A stretch of DNA of 64,000 nt from Frateuria_A sp035944355 (GTDB lineage Bacteria > Pseudomonadota > Gammaproteobacteria > Xanthomonadales > Rhodanobacteraceae), in the NCBI RefSeq assembly GCF_035944355.1, contig NZ_DASZBH010000016.1, positions 1-64,000 of the forward strand. The letters run 5' to 3'. Every line of letters begins with the position of its first letter. Position 1 is the first letter of the stretch. The notes beneath the pieces were generated by a model. That model had not been told where the DNA came from and made no database searches. It saw only the letters and a list, made by a program, of their open reading frames with translations. The translations under genes were made by a program, and so were the position numbers. Below are positions 16,689 through 26,429 of this stretch, in pieces.

Positions 16689-17486
16689 CTACTGCATGTG
16701 CCAGCCGTGGCTGACCAGCAGGCTCTGCCCGGTCAGCGCGGCGCTGGGGAAGGCGGCCAGGAACAGTGCGGTCTGCGCCACATCGTCCAAGGTGGTGAAC
16801 ACGCCGTCGACGGTGTGCTTGAGCATCACGCTGCGGACCACGTCCGCCTCGCTGATGCCCAGTTCCCTGGCCTGCTCGGGGATCTGCTTCTCCACCAGCG
16901 GCGTGCGCACGAAGCCGGGGCAGATCACGTGCGAGCGCACGTTGTGCGGCGCGCCCTCCTTGGCCAGCGTGCGGGCCAGGCCGAGCAGGCCGTGCTTGGC
17001 GGTGACGTAGGGCGCCTTCAGCACCGAAGCTTCGTGCGAATGCGCCGAGCCCATGTAGATCACGGTGCCGCCGCGGCTCTTGCCGCCGTCGTCCTTGTAC
17101 ATGTGCTTGAGCGCCGCGCGCGTGGTGAGGAAGGCGCCATCGAGGTGGATCGCCAGCATCTTCTTCCAGTCGGCGTAGGCAAAGCTCTCGATCGGGTTGA
17201 CGATCTGCACGCCGGCGTTGGAGATCAGGACGTCCAGACATCCAAAGGCCCGCACCACCGCCTCGGTTCCGGCCTCGACCGCCTGCTCGTCGGTGACGTC
17301 CATGGCCACCCCCATGGCGCGCCCGCCGGCTGCCCTGATTGCCTCGGCGGTGGCCTCGGCGGCTTGCTGGTTGATGTCGGCGATCCCCACGGCGGCGCCT
17401 TCGCGGGCATACAGCTCCGCGATCGCCTTGCCGATGCCGCTGGCCGCGCCGGTGATGAGGGCTACCTTGCCTTCGAGCTGGGCCAT
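16689..17486 (-). CDS. hbdH: 3-hydroxybutyrate dehydrogenase
   Basis: A 265-residue SDR oxidising D-3-hydroxybutyrate to acetoacetate with NAD. The hallmarks of this branch are strong: TGAASGIGKAIAE at the N-terminus, ISNAGVQ, YMGSAHSHEAS with the catalytic Ser, YVTAKHG (YxxxK), and the C-terminal FLAAFPSAALTGQSLLVSHGW. GGAGA lies before the ATG at 17486, and the frame upstream of it is not family-like. The gene is convergent with the SDR gene. No PHB synthase or acetoacetyl-CoA transferase gene is nearby, so it may serve ketone-body or storage-polymer use encoded elsewhere. Confidence 0.92.
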   Translation of the reverse strand: MAQLEGKVALITGAASGIGKAIAELYAREGAAVGIADINQQAAEATAEAIRAAGGRAMGVAMDVTDEQAVEAGTEAVVRAFGCLDVLISNAGVQIVNPIESFAYADWKKMLAIHLDGAFLTTRAALKHMYKDDGGKSRGGTVIYMGSAHSHEASVLKAPYVTAKHGLLGLARTLAKEGAPHNVRSHVICPGFVRTPLVEKQIPEQARELGISEADVVRSVMLKHTVDGVFTTLDDVAQTALFLAAFPSAALTGQSLLVSHGWHMQ

Positions 17487-17576
17487 GGCACGTCTCCGAG
17501 AGGGGGAGCCTGCGATTGTAGACCGGCCCTCGACGGGCGCCATCGGACCTCGGTGCAAGGTAACGCCGCCTGTGAT

Positions 17577-19457
<1,881 letters not shown>

Positions 19458-19606
19458 GGCAAGGGTCTCCCAGGCAAACGGATCCATGCACGTCGCAGCG
19501 GCGAGCCTTGACGCATGCTCGAATCGAGCGAGGGCCCGCCGGCCGGAAGCCTCGCACGCCGCGGGGCCGGATGGGCTCGTGGGCGGCCGATGGCCGGCCC
19601 GGCGCC

Positions 19607-19673
19607 ATTGTAGCGGCGCGGCGGTGACAGATGGTCAACGCGCACATTGCGCGCGCGCGGTTGCCGCTACAAT
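19607..19673. promoter_or_regulatory. Mirrored -10 elements between speA and speE
   Basis: GCCGCTACAATG occurs on both strands: the plus-strand TACAAT is at 19668-19673 and the minus-strand TACAAT at 19607-19612. The plus copy has TTGCGC 15 bp upstream (19647-19652); the minus copy has TTGACC at a long 20-bp distance. They are probably the two promoters of the divergent speA and speE genes. Confidence 0.5.
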
Positions 19674-19711
19674 GCCGCTCTTTTCACGTCTCCCAAGTGC
19701 AGGACAGCGCC

Positions 19712-20563
19712 ATGTCGCAACTCAGCTGGTTCACCGAGGCCCACCAGACCTCCGGCTCCTCCATCGGTTTCCGCGTGGAGAAGCTGCTGCATGCGGAGAA
19801 GACGCCGTTCCAGACCATCGAGATCTACCAGACCACCGACTGGGGCAATCTCATGGTCATCGACGGCTGCGTGATGCTGACCAGCCGCGACAACTTTCTC
19901 TACCACGAGATGATGACCCATCCGGCGCTGTTCACCCACGCGCGCGCCAAGCGCGTGGTGATCATCGGCGGCGGCGATTGCGGCACGCTGCGCGAGGTGC
20001 TCAAGCACGAGGAAGTCGAGCACGCGGTGCAGGTGGAGATCGACGAGCGCGTGACGCGCCTGGCCGAGCAGCACTTCCCGGAGCTGTGCGAGTCCAACGG
20101 CGATCCGCGCGCGGAGCTCCTGTTCATCGACGGCATCAAGTACATGGCCGAGGCCGAGCCCGACTCGCTGGACCTCATCATCGTCGACTCGACCGATCCG
20201 GTGGGGCCGGCCGAGGGCCTGTTCAACGCCGCCTTCTACGCCAGCTGCCACAAGGCGCTGCGCCACGGCGGCATCCTGGTGCAGCAGAGCGAATCGCCGC
20301 TGGCGCACCTGGAACTGATCAAGTCGATGCGCTCGGCCATGCGCACCTCCGGCTTCTCCGCGGTCAAGACGCTGCCGTTCCCGCAACCGTGTTACCCGAC
20401 CGGCTGGTGGAGCTGCACGATGGCGCGCAAGGGTGGGGACCTGTCCGGCTTCCGCGAGCGCGGCGCGCTCAGCAAGGGCTTCCCCACCCGCTACTACAAC
20501 GCCGAGATCCACCGCGGCGCGCTGGCGCAGCCGGAGTTCATGCGCGAGGCGCTGGGGGACTGA
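19712..20563 (+). CDS. speE: Spermidine synthase
   Basis: Aminopropyltransferase making spermidine from putrescine and decarboxylated SAM. The 283-residue protein has the N-terminal beta domain and the Rossmann core: IIGGGDCGTLREVLKH (normally GGGDGG, with Cys for the second Gly here), VEIDERV, and the catalytic DSTDP at about 153. FPQPCYPTGWWS is also typical. The ATG at 19712 has AGGA nine bases upstream; 27 in-frame residues before it run over the promoter. It is divergent from speA. Confidence 0.95.
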   Translation: MSQLSWFTEAHQTSGSSIGFRVEKLLHAEKTPFQTIEIYQTTDWGNLMVIDGCVMLTSRDNFLYHEMMTHPALFTHARAKRVVIIGGGDCGTLREVLKHEEVEHAVQVEIDERVTRLAEQHFPELCESNGDPRAELLFIDGIKYMAEAEPDSLDLIIVDSTDPVGPAEGLFNAAFYASCHKALRHGGILVQQSESPLAHLELIKSMRSAMRTSGFSAVKTLPFPQPCYPTGWWSCTMARKGGDLSGFRERGALSKGFPTRYYNAEIHRGALAQPEFMREALGD

Positions 20564-20624
20564 AGCCGGGATTTGGCATTCGGGATCTGCAAGCGCGGCG
20601 CGTTGCCTTCCCGGATCCCCGTCC

Positions 20625-20825
20625 TCAGAACAGCTTCTGCCGCACCTTCGGCAACAGCACCAGCACCAGCGTGGCGAGCGGGCCGAACACCAGCGAGAGC
20701 AGGAACCACAGCAGGCCGCTGCGGTTCTTGCCTTGCGCCAGGCCCGCGTTGATGAGCGCCAGCGTGCCCCAGCCGACAAACCATGGCGCCGCCTGGACGT
20801 CGGCCAACCTCGAAAACTGATCCAC
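20625..20825 (-). CDS. Small two-helix membrane protein
   Basis: A 66-residue protein with two hydrophobic segments (about 14-28 and 38-58) separated by a basic loop, GKNRSGLLWF. It ends in a basic tail. The function is unknown; small proteins with an Asn-Arg-Ser-Gly loop of this kind are frequent in gammaproteobacteria. A GTG start at 20825 is supported by GGAGAG eight bases upstream. It is convergent with speE, with a degenerate GGGATT-type repeat patch between them. Confidence 0.6.
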   Translation of the reverse strand: MDQFSRLADVQAAPWFVGWGTLALINAGLAQGKNRSGLLWFLLSLVFGPLATLVLVLLPKVRQKLF

Positions 20826-20984
20826 GGCATCTCTCCGTCATTGGGCGGGCACGCGCCGGGTGCGCGTCGGGGAGCGGCCATGCTAACCATCCTTGCCCGC
20901 CAGCGCGCGCCGCGCCGCCAGGCGGATCAGGCTGGCTTAATCCTTGCCCGCTATGCTGCCCGCTTCAGCTCCAAGGAGAACGCG

Positions 20985-22025
20985 ATGCCGGGACTGCGTC
21001 AACTGGCCCTCGTGCTGGCATGCGTGCTGGGTGCCTGCGCCCTGCCCGGCAACGTGCTGGCGAAGAAGTCCAAAGCCCGTCCCCAGCAGCAACAGCACAC
21101 CGCCGCCTTGCTGGCCTTCCAGCGCGACCTGGTGAGCGTGCTGGCGCCGCGCGCCGATGCGCTGCCGCTGCTCGGCGCGGCGCTGCTGGCGCGTCCACTG
21201 TCTGGCCAGCCCAAGGCGAACGACTTCCACAGCCTGATCGAACGCGCGGCGGCCGCGCCGGGCCATGGTCCGGCGCAGCGCTGGATACAGCTGGCCGATT
21301 GCGACGCCAAGGCCGACGCCTGTCCCAACGCCCAGGCCCTCGCCTCGCTGCTGGAAGAGGCGCCGGACAACGCCGCCGTCTGGCTGCTCAAGCTCGGCCG
21401 GGACATGCACGACACCAAGCGCGAGGCCGCCCGCGCGGACCTTGCGCACGCGGCCCAGGCCAAGCTCTACGACGACTACACCGGCACCAGCCTGCAGGCC
21501 CTGGCCAACAGCGTGAGCGTGCTGCCGCCCCCCGCGGCCACGCTCGATCCGAAGGCCGGCGCCGGCGCGGCCGGCGTGCAGGCGATGCTCGTGTTCGGCG
21601 TCGCCGGCACGCAGCCGCAACCGGGCCTGCGTGCCGTGGCCGACCTGTGCCAGGACGCCGGCACCGACCAGCAGCTGAGTGCCGATTGCCGGCAGCTCGG
21701 CAAGACGCTCGAATGGGGGTCCAGTCCGTTGGCCCGATCGCTCGGCCTGCACCTGGGAGAAACCCTGGGCGACGAAGCCGAGCGCAACCAGGCCCGGCGC
21801 GAACGGCGCGACCTGGTCTGGCAGGTTCAGCAGTTCGCCCGGCTCGCCTCGCGCGTGCAGACCGACAAGGCCCAGGCCCAGCACCTGCTGTCGCTGGCGC
21901 GCAGCGGCGGCACCGAGATGAGCCTGGTGCTCTCGGCCTTGCGCGATGCCGGCGTGCCGACCGATGCCCCGGCCGACTGGGAGATGCACCCCGAAGGAAA
22001 CGCGGCGCCGCCTGCGGGCACCTGA
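20985..22025 (+). CDS. Putative lipoprotein of unknown function
   Basis: A 346-residue protein. The signal sequence carries a lipobox (LGAC, Cys18), so it should be anchored in a membrane facing the periplasm. The mature part is alanine-rich and mostly helical. It has repeated Cys pairs (ADCDAKADACPNA, DLCQDAG, ADCRQLG) and a tetratricopeptide-like feel around ASLLEEAPDNAAVWLLKLG, but no family I can name. AAGGAG lies right before the ATG at 20985. A frame open far upstream is not coding-like. A tandem heptad repeat follows the stop. Confidence 0.75.
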   Translation: MPGLRQLALVLACVLGACALPGNVLAKKSKARPQQQQHTAALLAFQRDLVSVLAPRADALPLLGAALLARPLSGQPKANDFHSLIERAAAAPGHGPAQRWIQLADCDAKADACPNAQALASLLEEAPDNAAVWLLKLGRDMHDTKREAARADLAHAAQAKLYDDYTGTSLQALANSVSVLPPPAATLDPKAGAGAAGVQAMLVFGVAGTQPQPGLRAVADLCQDAGTDQQLSADCRQLGKTLEWGSSPLARSLGLHLGETLGDEAERNQARRERRDLVWQVQQFARLASRVQTDKAQAQHLLSLARSGGTEMSLVLSALRDAGVPTDAPADWEMHPEGNAAPPAGT

Positions 22026-22044
22026 ACTGCACGCGCTCCATCCC

Positions 22045-22100
22045 GTTCCCCGTTCCCCGTTCCCCGTTCCCCGTTCCCCGTTCCCTGTTCCCTGTTCCCC
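22045..22100 (+). repeat. Tandem heptanucleotide repeat, eight copies
   Basis: Eight head-to-tail copies of the 7-mer GTTCCCC, two of them GTTCCCT, fill the gap between the lipoprotein gene and the parA gene. Degenerate relatives (GGGATTTGGCATTCGGGAT at 20569-20587, GGGAATCGCAAA at about 33671-33705) occur elsewhere in the window. A unit of seven is not divisible by three, so copy changes inside a gene would shift frame. Confidence 0.95.
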
Positions 22101-22144
22101 GTAACCAGCTACGCTTGCCCCACCTTTCCCAACGGGGGCGGCCG

Positions 22145-22774
22145 ATGCTGACGGTGCTGGTGGCAAGCAGCAAGGGCGGATGCGGCAAGAGCACGCTGGT
22201 CACCCAGCTGGCCTCGCACTTCGCGCAGGAGGGCAAGCGCACGGCGATCGTGGACACCGACCGCCAGGGTTCGAGCTTCCGCTGGGCCGCGCTGCGGCCC
22301 GACGGCACACCGGGCGTACTGGGACTGGAAGGCCGCCGTGGCCTGCAGAAACTGCCGCCGGACACCGACCGCGTGCTGGTCGACACCCCCGCCGGCACCG
22401 GTGAGCGCGAGCTGGAGCCGCTGCTGGAGCAGGCCAGCGCCCTGCTGGTGCCGGTGCTGCCCTCCTCGTTCGACCTGCACGCGACGCTGGACTTTCTGCA
22501 GCGGCTCGCCGGCATCGCGCGGATCAAACGCGGCAAGCTGCCGGTGGCGCTCATCGGCAACCGCCTCAAGCCGTGGACCCACGCCAGCCAGGACGCACTG
22601 GCGCAACTGGCCGAGGATGCCCCCTTCCCGGTCGTCGCCGAATTGCGCGACAGCCAGGCCTACGTGCTGCTCACCGCCCTGGGCAAGGGCATCTTCGACT
22701 ACCACTCCGAGCAGGTGCGCAGCCAGCAGCAGGACTGGCTGCCGCTGCTGCGCTGGCTCAAGCGCCAGCATTGA
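22145..22774 (+). CDS. Orphan ParA/MinD-family ATPase
   Basis: A 209-residue deviant-Walker P-loop ATPase. KGGCGKST (residues 10-17) has the signature Lys at the start, DTDRQGSSF holds the switch region, and VLVDTPAG is the Walker B strand. No ParB, MinE or chemotaxis partner lies next to it. Such short orphan ParA proteins can position membrane or nucleoid cargo, but the cargo is unknown here. The gene starts after the heptad repeat with a G-rich ribosome site, and sixA follows 12 bp downstream, suggesting co-transcription. Confidence 0.85.
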   Translation: MLTVLVASSKGGCGKSTLVTQLASHFAQEGKRTAIVDTDRQGSSFRWAALRPDGTPGVLGLEGRRGLQKLPPDTDRVLVDTPAGTGERELEPLLEQASALLVPVLPSSFDLHATLDFLQRLAGIARIKRGKLPVALIGNRLKPWTHASQDALAQLAEDAPFPVVAELRDSQAYVLLTALGKGIFDYHSEQVRSQQQDWLPLLRWLKRQH

Positions 22775-22786
22775 AGCGAGGCCGCC

Positions 22787-23260
22787 ATGCAAGAACTGAT
22801 TCTTTTGCGACATGCCGAGGCCCTGCCGGCATCCTCCGGCAGCGAGGACCTGGAACGCTCACTGAGCCCGCGCGGCGAACAGGAGGCGCTGGCCGCCGGC
22901 CGCTGGCTCGCCACGCACGGCGTGCGGCCGGACCGCCTGCTGTGCTCGCCGGCCCTGCGTGCAAGGCGCACCGCGGAGCTGGCCGCGAAGGCGGTCGCCC
23001 CTGACGGCGCGATCGGCCTGGCCGGGGAAATCTACGACGCCACCCCGGGCGAATTGCTCGCCCTGCTCGACCAGCACACCGACGCACGCTGCGTGCTGCT
23101 GGTAGGCCACAACCCCGGCATCGAGCGACTGGTCGCGCTGATGGTGGATGGCCGTTCGGACGAATTCCGCGGCATGCCGCCGGCCGGGCTGGCGGTGCTG
23201 CACCTGCAGGGCGTGCTGGAGCCGGGCAACGCCCGGCTGGATGCGTTCTGGTCGCCCTGA
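22787..23260 (+). CDS. sixA: SixA-type phosphohistidine phosphatase
   Basis: A 157-residue histidine-phosphatase fold enzyme. The nucleophile motif LLRHAEA (R8, H9) opens the protein, CSPALRARRTAE follows near 46-57, and VGHNPGIE near 106 carries the second catalytic His. In E. coli SixA dephosphorylates phosphohistidine proteins, acting on the nitrogen phosphotransferase system. The stop overlaps the yceI start (TGATG), so the genes parA, sixA and yceI are one unit. Confidence 0.9.
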   Translation: MQELILLRHAEALPASSGSEDLERSLSPRGEQEALAAGRWLATHGVRPDRLLCSPALRARRTAELAAKAVAPDGAIGLAGEIYDATPGELLALLDQHTDARCVLLVGHNPGIERLVALMVDGRSDEFRGMPPAGLAVLHLQGVLEPGNARLDAFWSP

Positions 23261-23814
23261 TGCGCACCGCGGCCCTCGTCGCGCTGCTGGCCCTCGCGCC
23301 CGCGGTGTACGCGGCGCCGTCCCACCGGTGGCGCATCGAGAGTCCGCCCTCGCATGTGGATTTCGGCGTGCGGCTGCTGTGGCTGCACACCATCCACGGC
23401 CGCTTCGAGCGGCTCGACGGCGCGATCGAGCCGCTCGGCGACGGCCGCGTGGTGGTGGACGCGCGCGTTGCAGTGGACAGCCTGTCGATGGACTCGCAAC
23501 ACCTGCGCCGCTGGGTGTTGGCCGAGGAATTCTTCGACGCGGCGCGGTACCCGACCTTGCGCTTCGTCTCGGCACCGGTGCCGCGCACGGCGCTGGACGA
23601 CGGTGGCGCGCTCGAAGGCCAGCTGACCTTGCGCGGAATCACCCGCCCGATGCGCTTCGAGCTGCTGCCCGCGCGCTGCACCGCCGACGCCTGCACGATC
23701 GAGGCACACGGCCGGTTGACGCGCAGTGAATTCGGCATGGCCGGCCACCGCGCCGTGCTGTCGGACCTCGTGGAGCTGGCGTTATCGATCGCGATCGCCC
23801 GCGCACCGCAATGA
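23260..23814 (+). CDS. YceI family periplasmic protein
   Basis: A 184-residue exported protein with a signal peptide (about 1-18, ending VYA). The YceI lipocalin-like barrel follows: HRWRIESPPSHVDFGVRLL at the start and LTLRGITRPMRFE in the middle. Barrels of this family bind polyprenoid or other apolar ligands. It starts inside the sixA stop codon and ends before a nested inverted repeat. Ligand unknown. Confidence 0.88.
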   Translation: MRTAALVALLALAPAVYAAPSHRWRIESPPSHVDFGVRLLWLHTIHGRFERLDGAIEPLGDGRVVVDARVAVDSLSMDSQHLRRWVLAEEFFDAARYPTLRFVSAPVPRTALDDGGALEGQLTLRGITRPMRFELLPARCTADACTIEAHGRLTRSEFGMAGHRAVLSDLVELALSIAIARAPQ

Positions 23815-23882
23815 ATGGCCGTGCGCCGCAGGCGGCCCCGCGTCGCACCCTGCCGTCGGCAAGGAATACCTGGCCTGCTGAA

Positions 23883-23922
23883 CGGACGCGGCGTCTTGGC
23901 TCGACGCCAACGGCAGCGTCCG
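23883..23922 (+). other. Nested inverted repeat before the phospholipase D gene
   Basis: Outer arms CGGACGC/GCGTCCG (23883-23889, 23916-23922) and inner arms GGCGTC/GACGCC (23890-23895, 23903-23908) are perfect, with a seven-base bulge on one side. It ends one base before a -10 sequence. It could be the terminator of parA-sixA-yceI, an operator, or both. Confidence 0.6.
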
Positions 23923-23928
23923 TATGAT
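23923..23928 (+). promoter_or_regulatory. -10 element pointing to a leaderless start
   Basis: TATGAT lies seven bases upstream of the ATG at 23936, the distance expected between a -10 and the first transcribed base. A TCGACG 16 bp upstream (23901-23906) is a poor -35. If used, the mRNA would begin at or next to the start codon. Confidence 0.4.
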
Positions 23929-23935
23929 GCGGCCT

Positions 23936-25825
23936 ATGAGCTTGCGCCACTTCGCCCTGTTTACCCTGCTCGCCGCCGCCGCGCTGCTCGAGGGCTGCAC
24001 GCTCTCGCACGCACAGATCCGCCGCGCCGATGCCCTCGTCGCGGCCACCACTGCGAAAGAATCCACCTGCACCGGCCCCGAGCACTGCGCGCGTCCCTCG
24101 CCGCTGCTCGATGCGGCGGCGCAGGCGCTGGCCGAATCGACGCCGGCCCGACCGCAGCACCTGGTGGCGCTGCTCGATGCCAGCGAGCCGGCGCTGGTGG
24201 CGCGGCTCAGCCTGATTCGCGCCGCGCGCCGCACGATCGACGTGCAGACCTACATCTGGGACCAGGACGACGTCGGCCAGCTGATGCTCGACGAGCTGGT
24301 GCAGGCGGCGCGGCGTGGCGTGCAGGTGCGCATCCTGGCCGACCAGCTGTCCTCCTTCGGTGACCTCGGCCTGCTCGACCGGCTCGCCCGCGCGAGCCCC
24401 AACCTGCAGGTGCGGCTGTACAACCCGACCTTTCAGGAAGCGCGCACCTCGCCGCTCGAATGGGCCGCCGGCATCGCCTGCTGCTTCCTCAAGTTCAACC
24501 AGCGCATGCACAACAAGGTACTGGTGGTGGACGACACCGCCGGCATCACCGGCGGGCGCAACTACCAGGACCGCTACTTCGACTGGGACGACGACTTCGA
24601 CTACGTCGACCGCGACGTGCTGGTCGGTGGCCCCGCCGCACGCGCCATGGCGAGCAGCTTCGCGCTGTTCTGGCGGCACAAGCGCGCCGTGCCGCTGACC
24701 CAGCTGCGCGACGTCAACCACTACATCCTGGCCCATCCGCAGGCGCCCGGCTGGAGCGCGCCGCATTACGACCATCCGCAGCGGGTCTACCGCGTGCAGC
24801 AGGAGGCCGACGATGCGGCCTGGCTGCGCATGCACGTGCTGGCCGACAGCGTGCGTGCCCGGCACGTGGAGTTCTTCAGCGACCTGCCGGCCAAGACCGA
24901 GCAGCCGCTCAAGCGGCAGGCACGCCAGTTCACCGCGCACGTGATGCAGATGGTCGGCGAGGCGCGCCACGAGGTGATCCTGCAGACGCCGTACCTGGTG
25001 ATGAGCCGGCGCGCGCGCCACATCTTCGAGCATCTGCACAAAGAGCAGACCGCACCGCGCATCGTGGTATCGACCAACTCGCTCGCCTCCACCGACGCCT
25101 TCGCGGTCTATGCCCTTTCCTACAAGCACCGCAAGCGCTACCTCAAGGACTATGGCTTCGAGATCTACGAGCTCAAACCGCACGCCGAGGACGCCGCGGC
25201 GGCCAACGCGCTGGCCAGCCTGGAATGGGTCGGCGATGGCCGGCATGCCAGCGGCGAACCCGCGCACGATGCCTCGCGCCACTACGTCAGCACCGAGGAC
25301 CACGGCCTGCTGGGCAGCCACGGCAGCAGCCGGCGGCCGGCGCCGCTGGTCAGCGAAGGCCGCCGCTTCGCCTTGCATGCCAAGTCCATCGTCGTGGACG
25401 ACCGCTTCGCCATGGTCGGCTCGCACAACTTCGACCCGCGTTCGGACCACTTCAACACCGAAGCGGGGGTGATCGTCTACGACAGCCGCATCGCTGCGCA
25501 GGTGCGCGCGTCGATCCTGCGCGACACCCAGCCACAGAACGCCTGGGTGATCGCGCCGCGCCGCCCGGTGGTGCCGCTGCTGACCACGCTCAACCAGGTG
25601 ATCGGCGACGTTTCCGAAAGCCTTCCGCTGTTCGACTTCTGGCCCTATCGCTACGCCACCAGCTACCAGCTCAAGGCAGGTTGCGCGCCGATGCGGCCGA
25701 GCGATCCGGCGTTCTTCAGCTGCTACGAGCCGGTCGGCGACTTTCCCGACGTGGCGCTGTCGCCCAAGCTGATCTACACACGCCTGATCACGGCGTTCGG
25801 GTCGAGTGCGAGCGGGATTCTCTGA
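23936..25825 (+). CDS. Phospholipase D family lipoprotein, cardiolipin synthase-like
   Basis: A 629-residue protein with two HKD active sites: H192-N-K194 followed by VVDDTAGITGGRN, and H481-A-K483 followed by VVDDRFAMVGSHN. Both are intact. The N-terminus has a lipobox (LLEGC, Cys21), so the catalytic part should sit in the periplasm on a lipid anchor. Family members synthesise cardiolipin or cleave phospholipids. The long insertion before the second HKD (residues 390-470) fits the ClsC/YmdC-like type. Start: ATG at 23936, just after a -10 sequence; an in-frame ATG at 23924 would overlap that element. Confidence 0.87.
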   Translation: MSLRHFALFTLLAAAALLEGCTLSHAQIRRADALVAATTAKESTCTGPEHCARPSPLLDAAAQALAESTPARPQHLVALLDASEPALVARLSLIRAARRTIDVQTYIWDQDDVGQLMLDELVQAARRGVQVRILADQLSSFGDLGLLDRLARASPNLQVRLYNPTFQEARTSPLEWAAGIACCFLKFNQRMHNKVLVVDDTAGITGGRNYQDRYFDWDDDFDYVDRDVLVGGPAARAMASSFALFWRHKRAVPLTQLRDVNHYILAHPQAPGWSAPHYDHPQRVYRVQQEADDAAWLRMHVLADSVRARHVEFFSDLPAKTEQPLKRQARQFTAHVMQMVGEARHEVILQTPYLVMSRRARHIFEHLHKEQTAPRIVVSTNSLASTDAFAVYALSYKHRKRYLKDYGFEIYELKPHAEDAAAANALASLEWVGDGRHASGEPAHDASRHYVSTEDHGLLGSHGSSRRPAPLVSEGRRFALHAKSIVVDDRFAMVGSHNFDPRSDHFNTEAGVIVYDSRIAAQVRASILRDTQPQNAWVIAPRRPVVPLLTTLNQVIGDVSESLPLFDFWPYRYATSYQLKAGCAPMRPSDPAFFSCYEPVGDFPDVALSPKLIYTRLITAFGSSASGIL

Positions 25826-25898
25826 GTCGGCGCTGACGCTGCGCACGCAGGCGTGAGAGCACACGAGACGTTCGCCCTCTTTCCCCGCGAGCGGAACG

Positions 25899-26408
25899 TC
25901 ACGGCGGCGTGGCCTTCGGCCCGCGGAAGCGCATCGGCAGCTGGCCGTGCACTCCGGAAGATCCTGCCGGCACCGCGAAACGCCAGCGCTGCACGGTGGC
26001 CAGCGCATGCGCATCGAGCACCGGGTCGCCGCTGGAACGGGCGACGCGGGCATCGGTGACGCGGCCGTCGCTGCCGGTATCGATTTCCAGCACCACGCGG
26101 CCGTCCAGGTGGCCCTGCAACTCGGCCCACGCGGACGGACCGGCGGGCGTCTCCAGCGGTACCAGCGAAGGTGAAGGCGACGGGGCCGGCGCGGCCGCGG
26201 GGCCGGCCTCCGGCTGCGCACCCAGCACGCGCGGGGGCGCATGCGAACCATGGTGCGAAGGCGCCCGTGGCGGGCGCGCCACGGCCGCTGCACGGCGCGG
26301 TGGCGGGCCGACCCAATCGTCGGTGAAGCCGCTCAGCCAGTGCGTGCCCCAGGTACCGATGAGCAACGCCAGCAGGCTCAGTGCGGTGGTGACGCGCAGG
26401 CGCGGCAT
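25899..26408 (-). CDS. TonB-like energy transducer protein
   Basis: A 169-residue protein with one N-terminal membrane helix (about 7-27), a Pro/Ala/His-rich periplasmic spacer (about 35-90) and a TonB C-terminal domain (LDGRVVLEIDTGSDGRVTDARV, then ALATVQRWRFAVP). TonB transfers proton-motive force to outer-membrane receptors. The spacer is short and there is no exbB/exbD or receptor gene nearby, so this may be a TonB-fold protein of other use. It is the downstream gene of the thiolase, 21 bp after its stop. Confidence 0.75.
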   Translation of the reverse strand: MPRLRVTTALSLLALLIGTWGTHWLSGFTDDWVGPPPRRAAAVARPPRAPSHHGSHAPPRVLGAQPEAGPAAAPAPSPSPSLVPLETPAGPSAWAELQGHLDGRVVLEIDTGSDGRVTDARVARSSGDPVLDAHALATVQRWRFAVPAGSSGVHGQLPMRFRGPKATPP

Positions 26409-26429
26409 CGCTTTGGACGTCCGGACGGC

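Noticed and set aside
22045..22100. CRISPR array
   Set aside because: The unit is a 7-mer without spacers and there are no cas genes.
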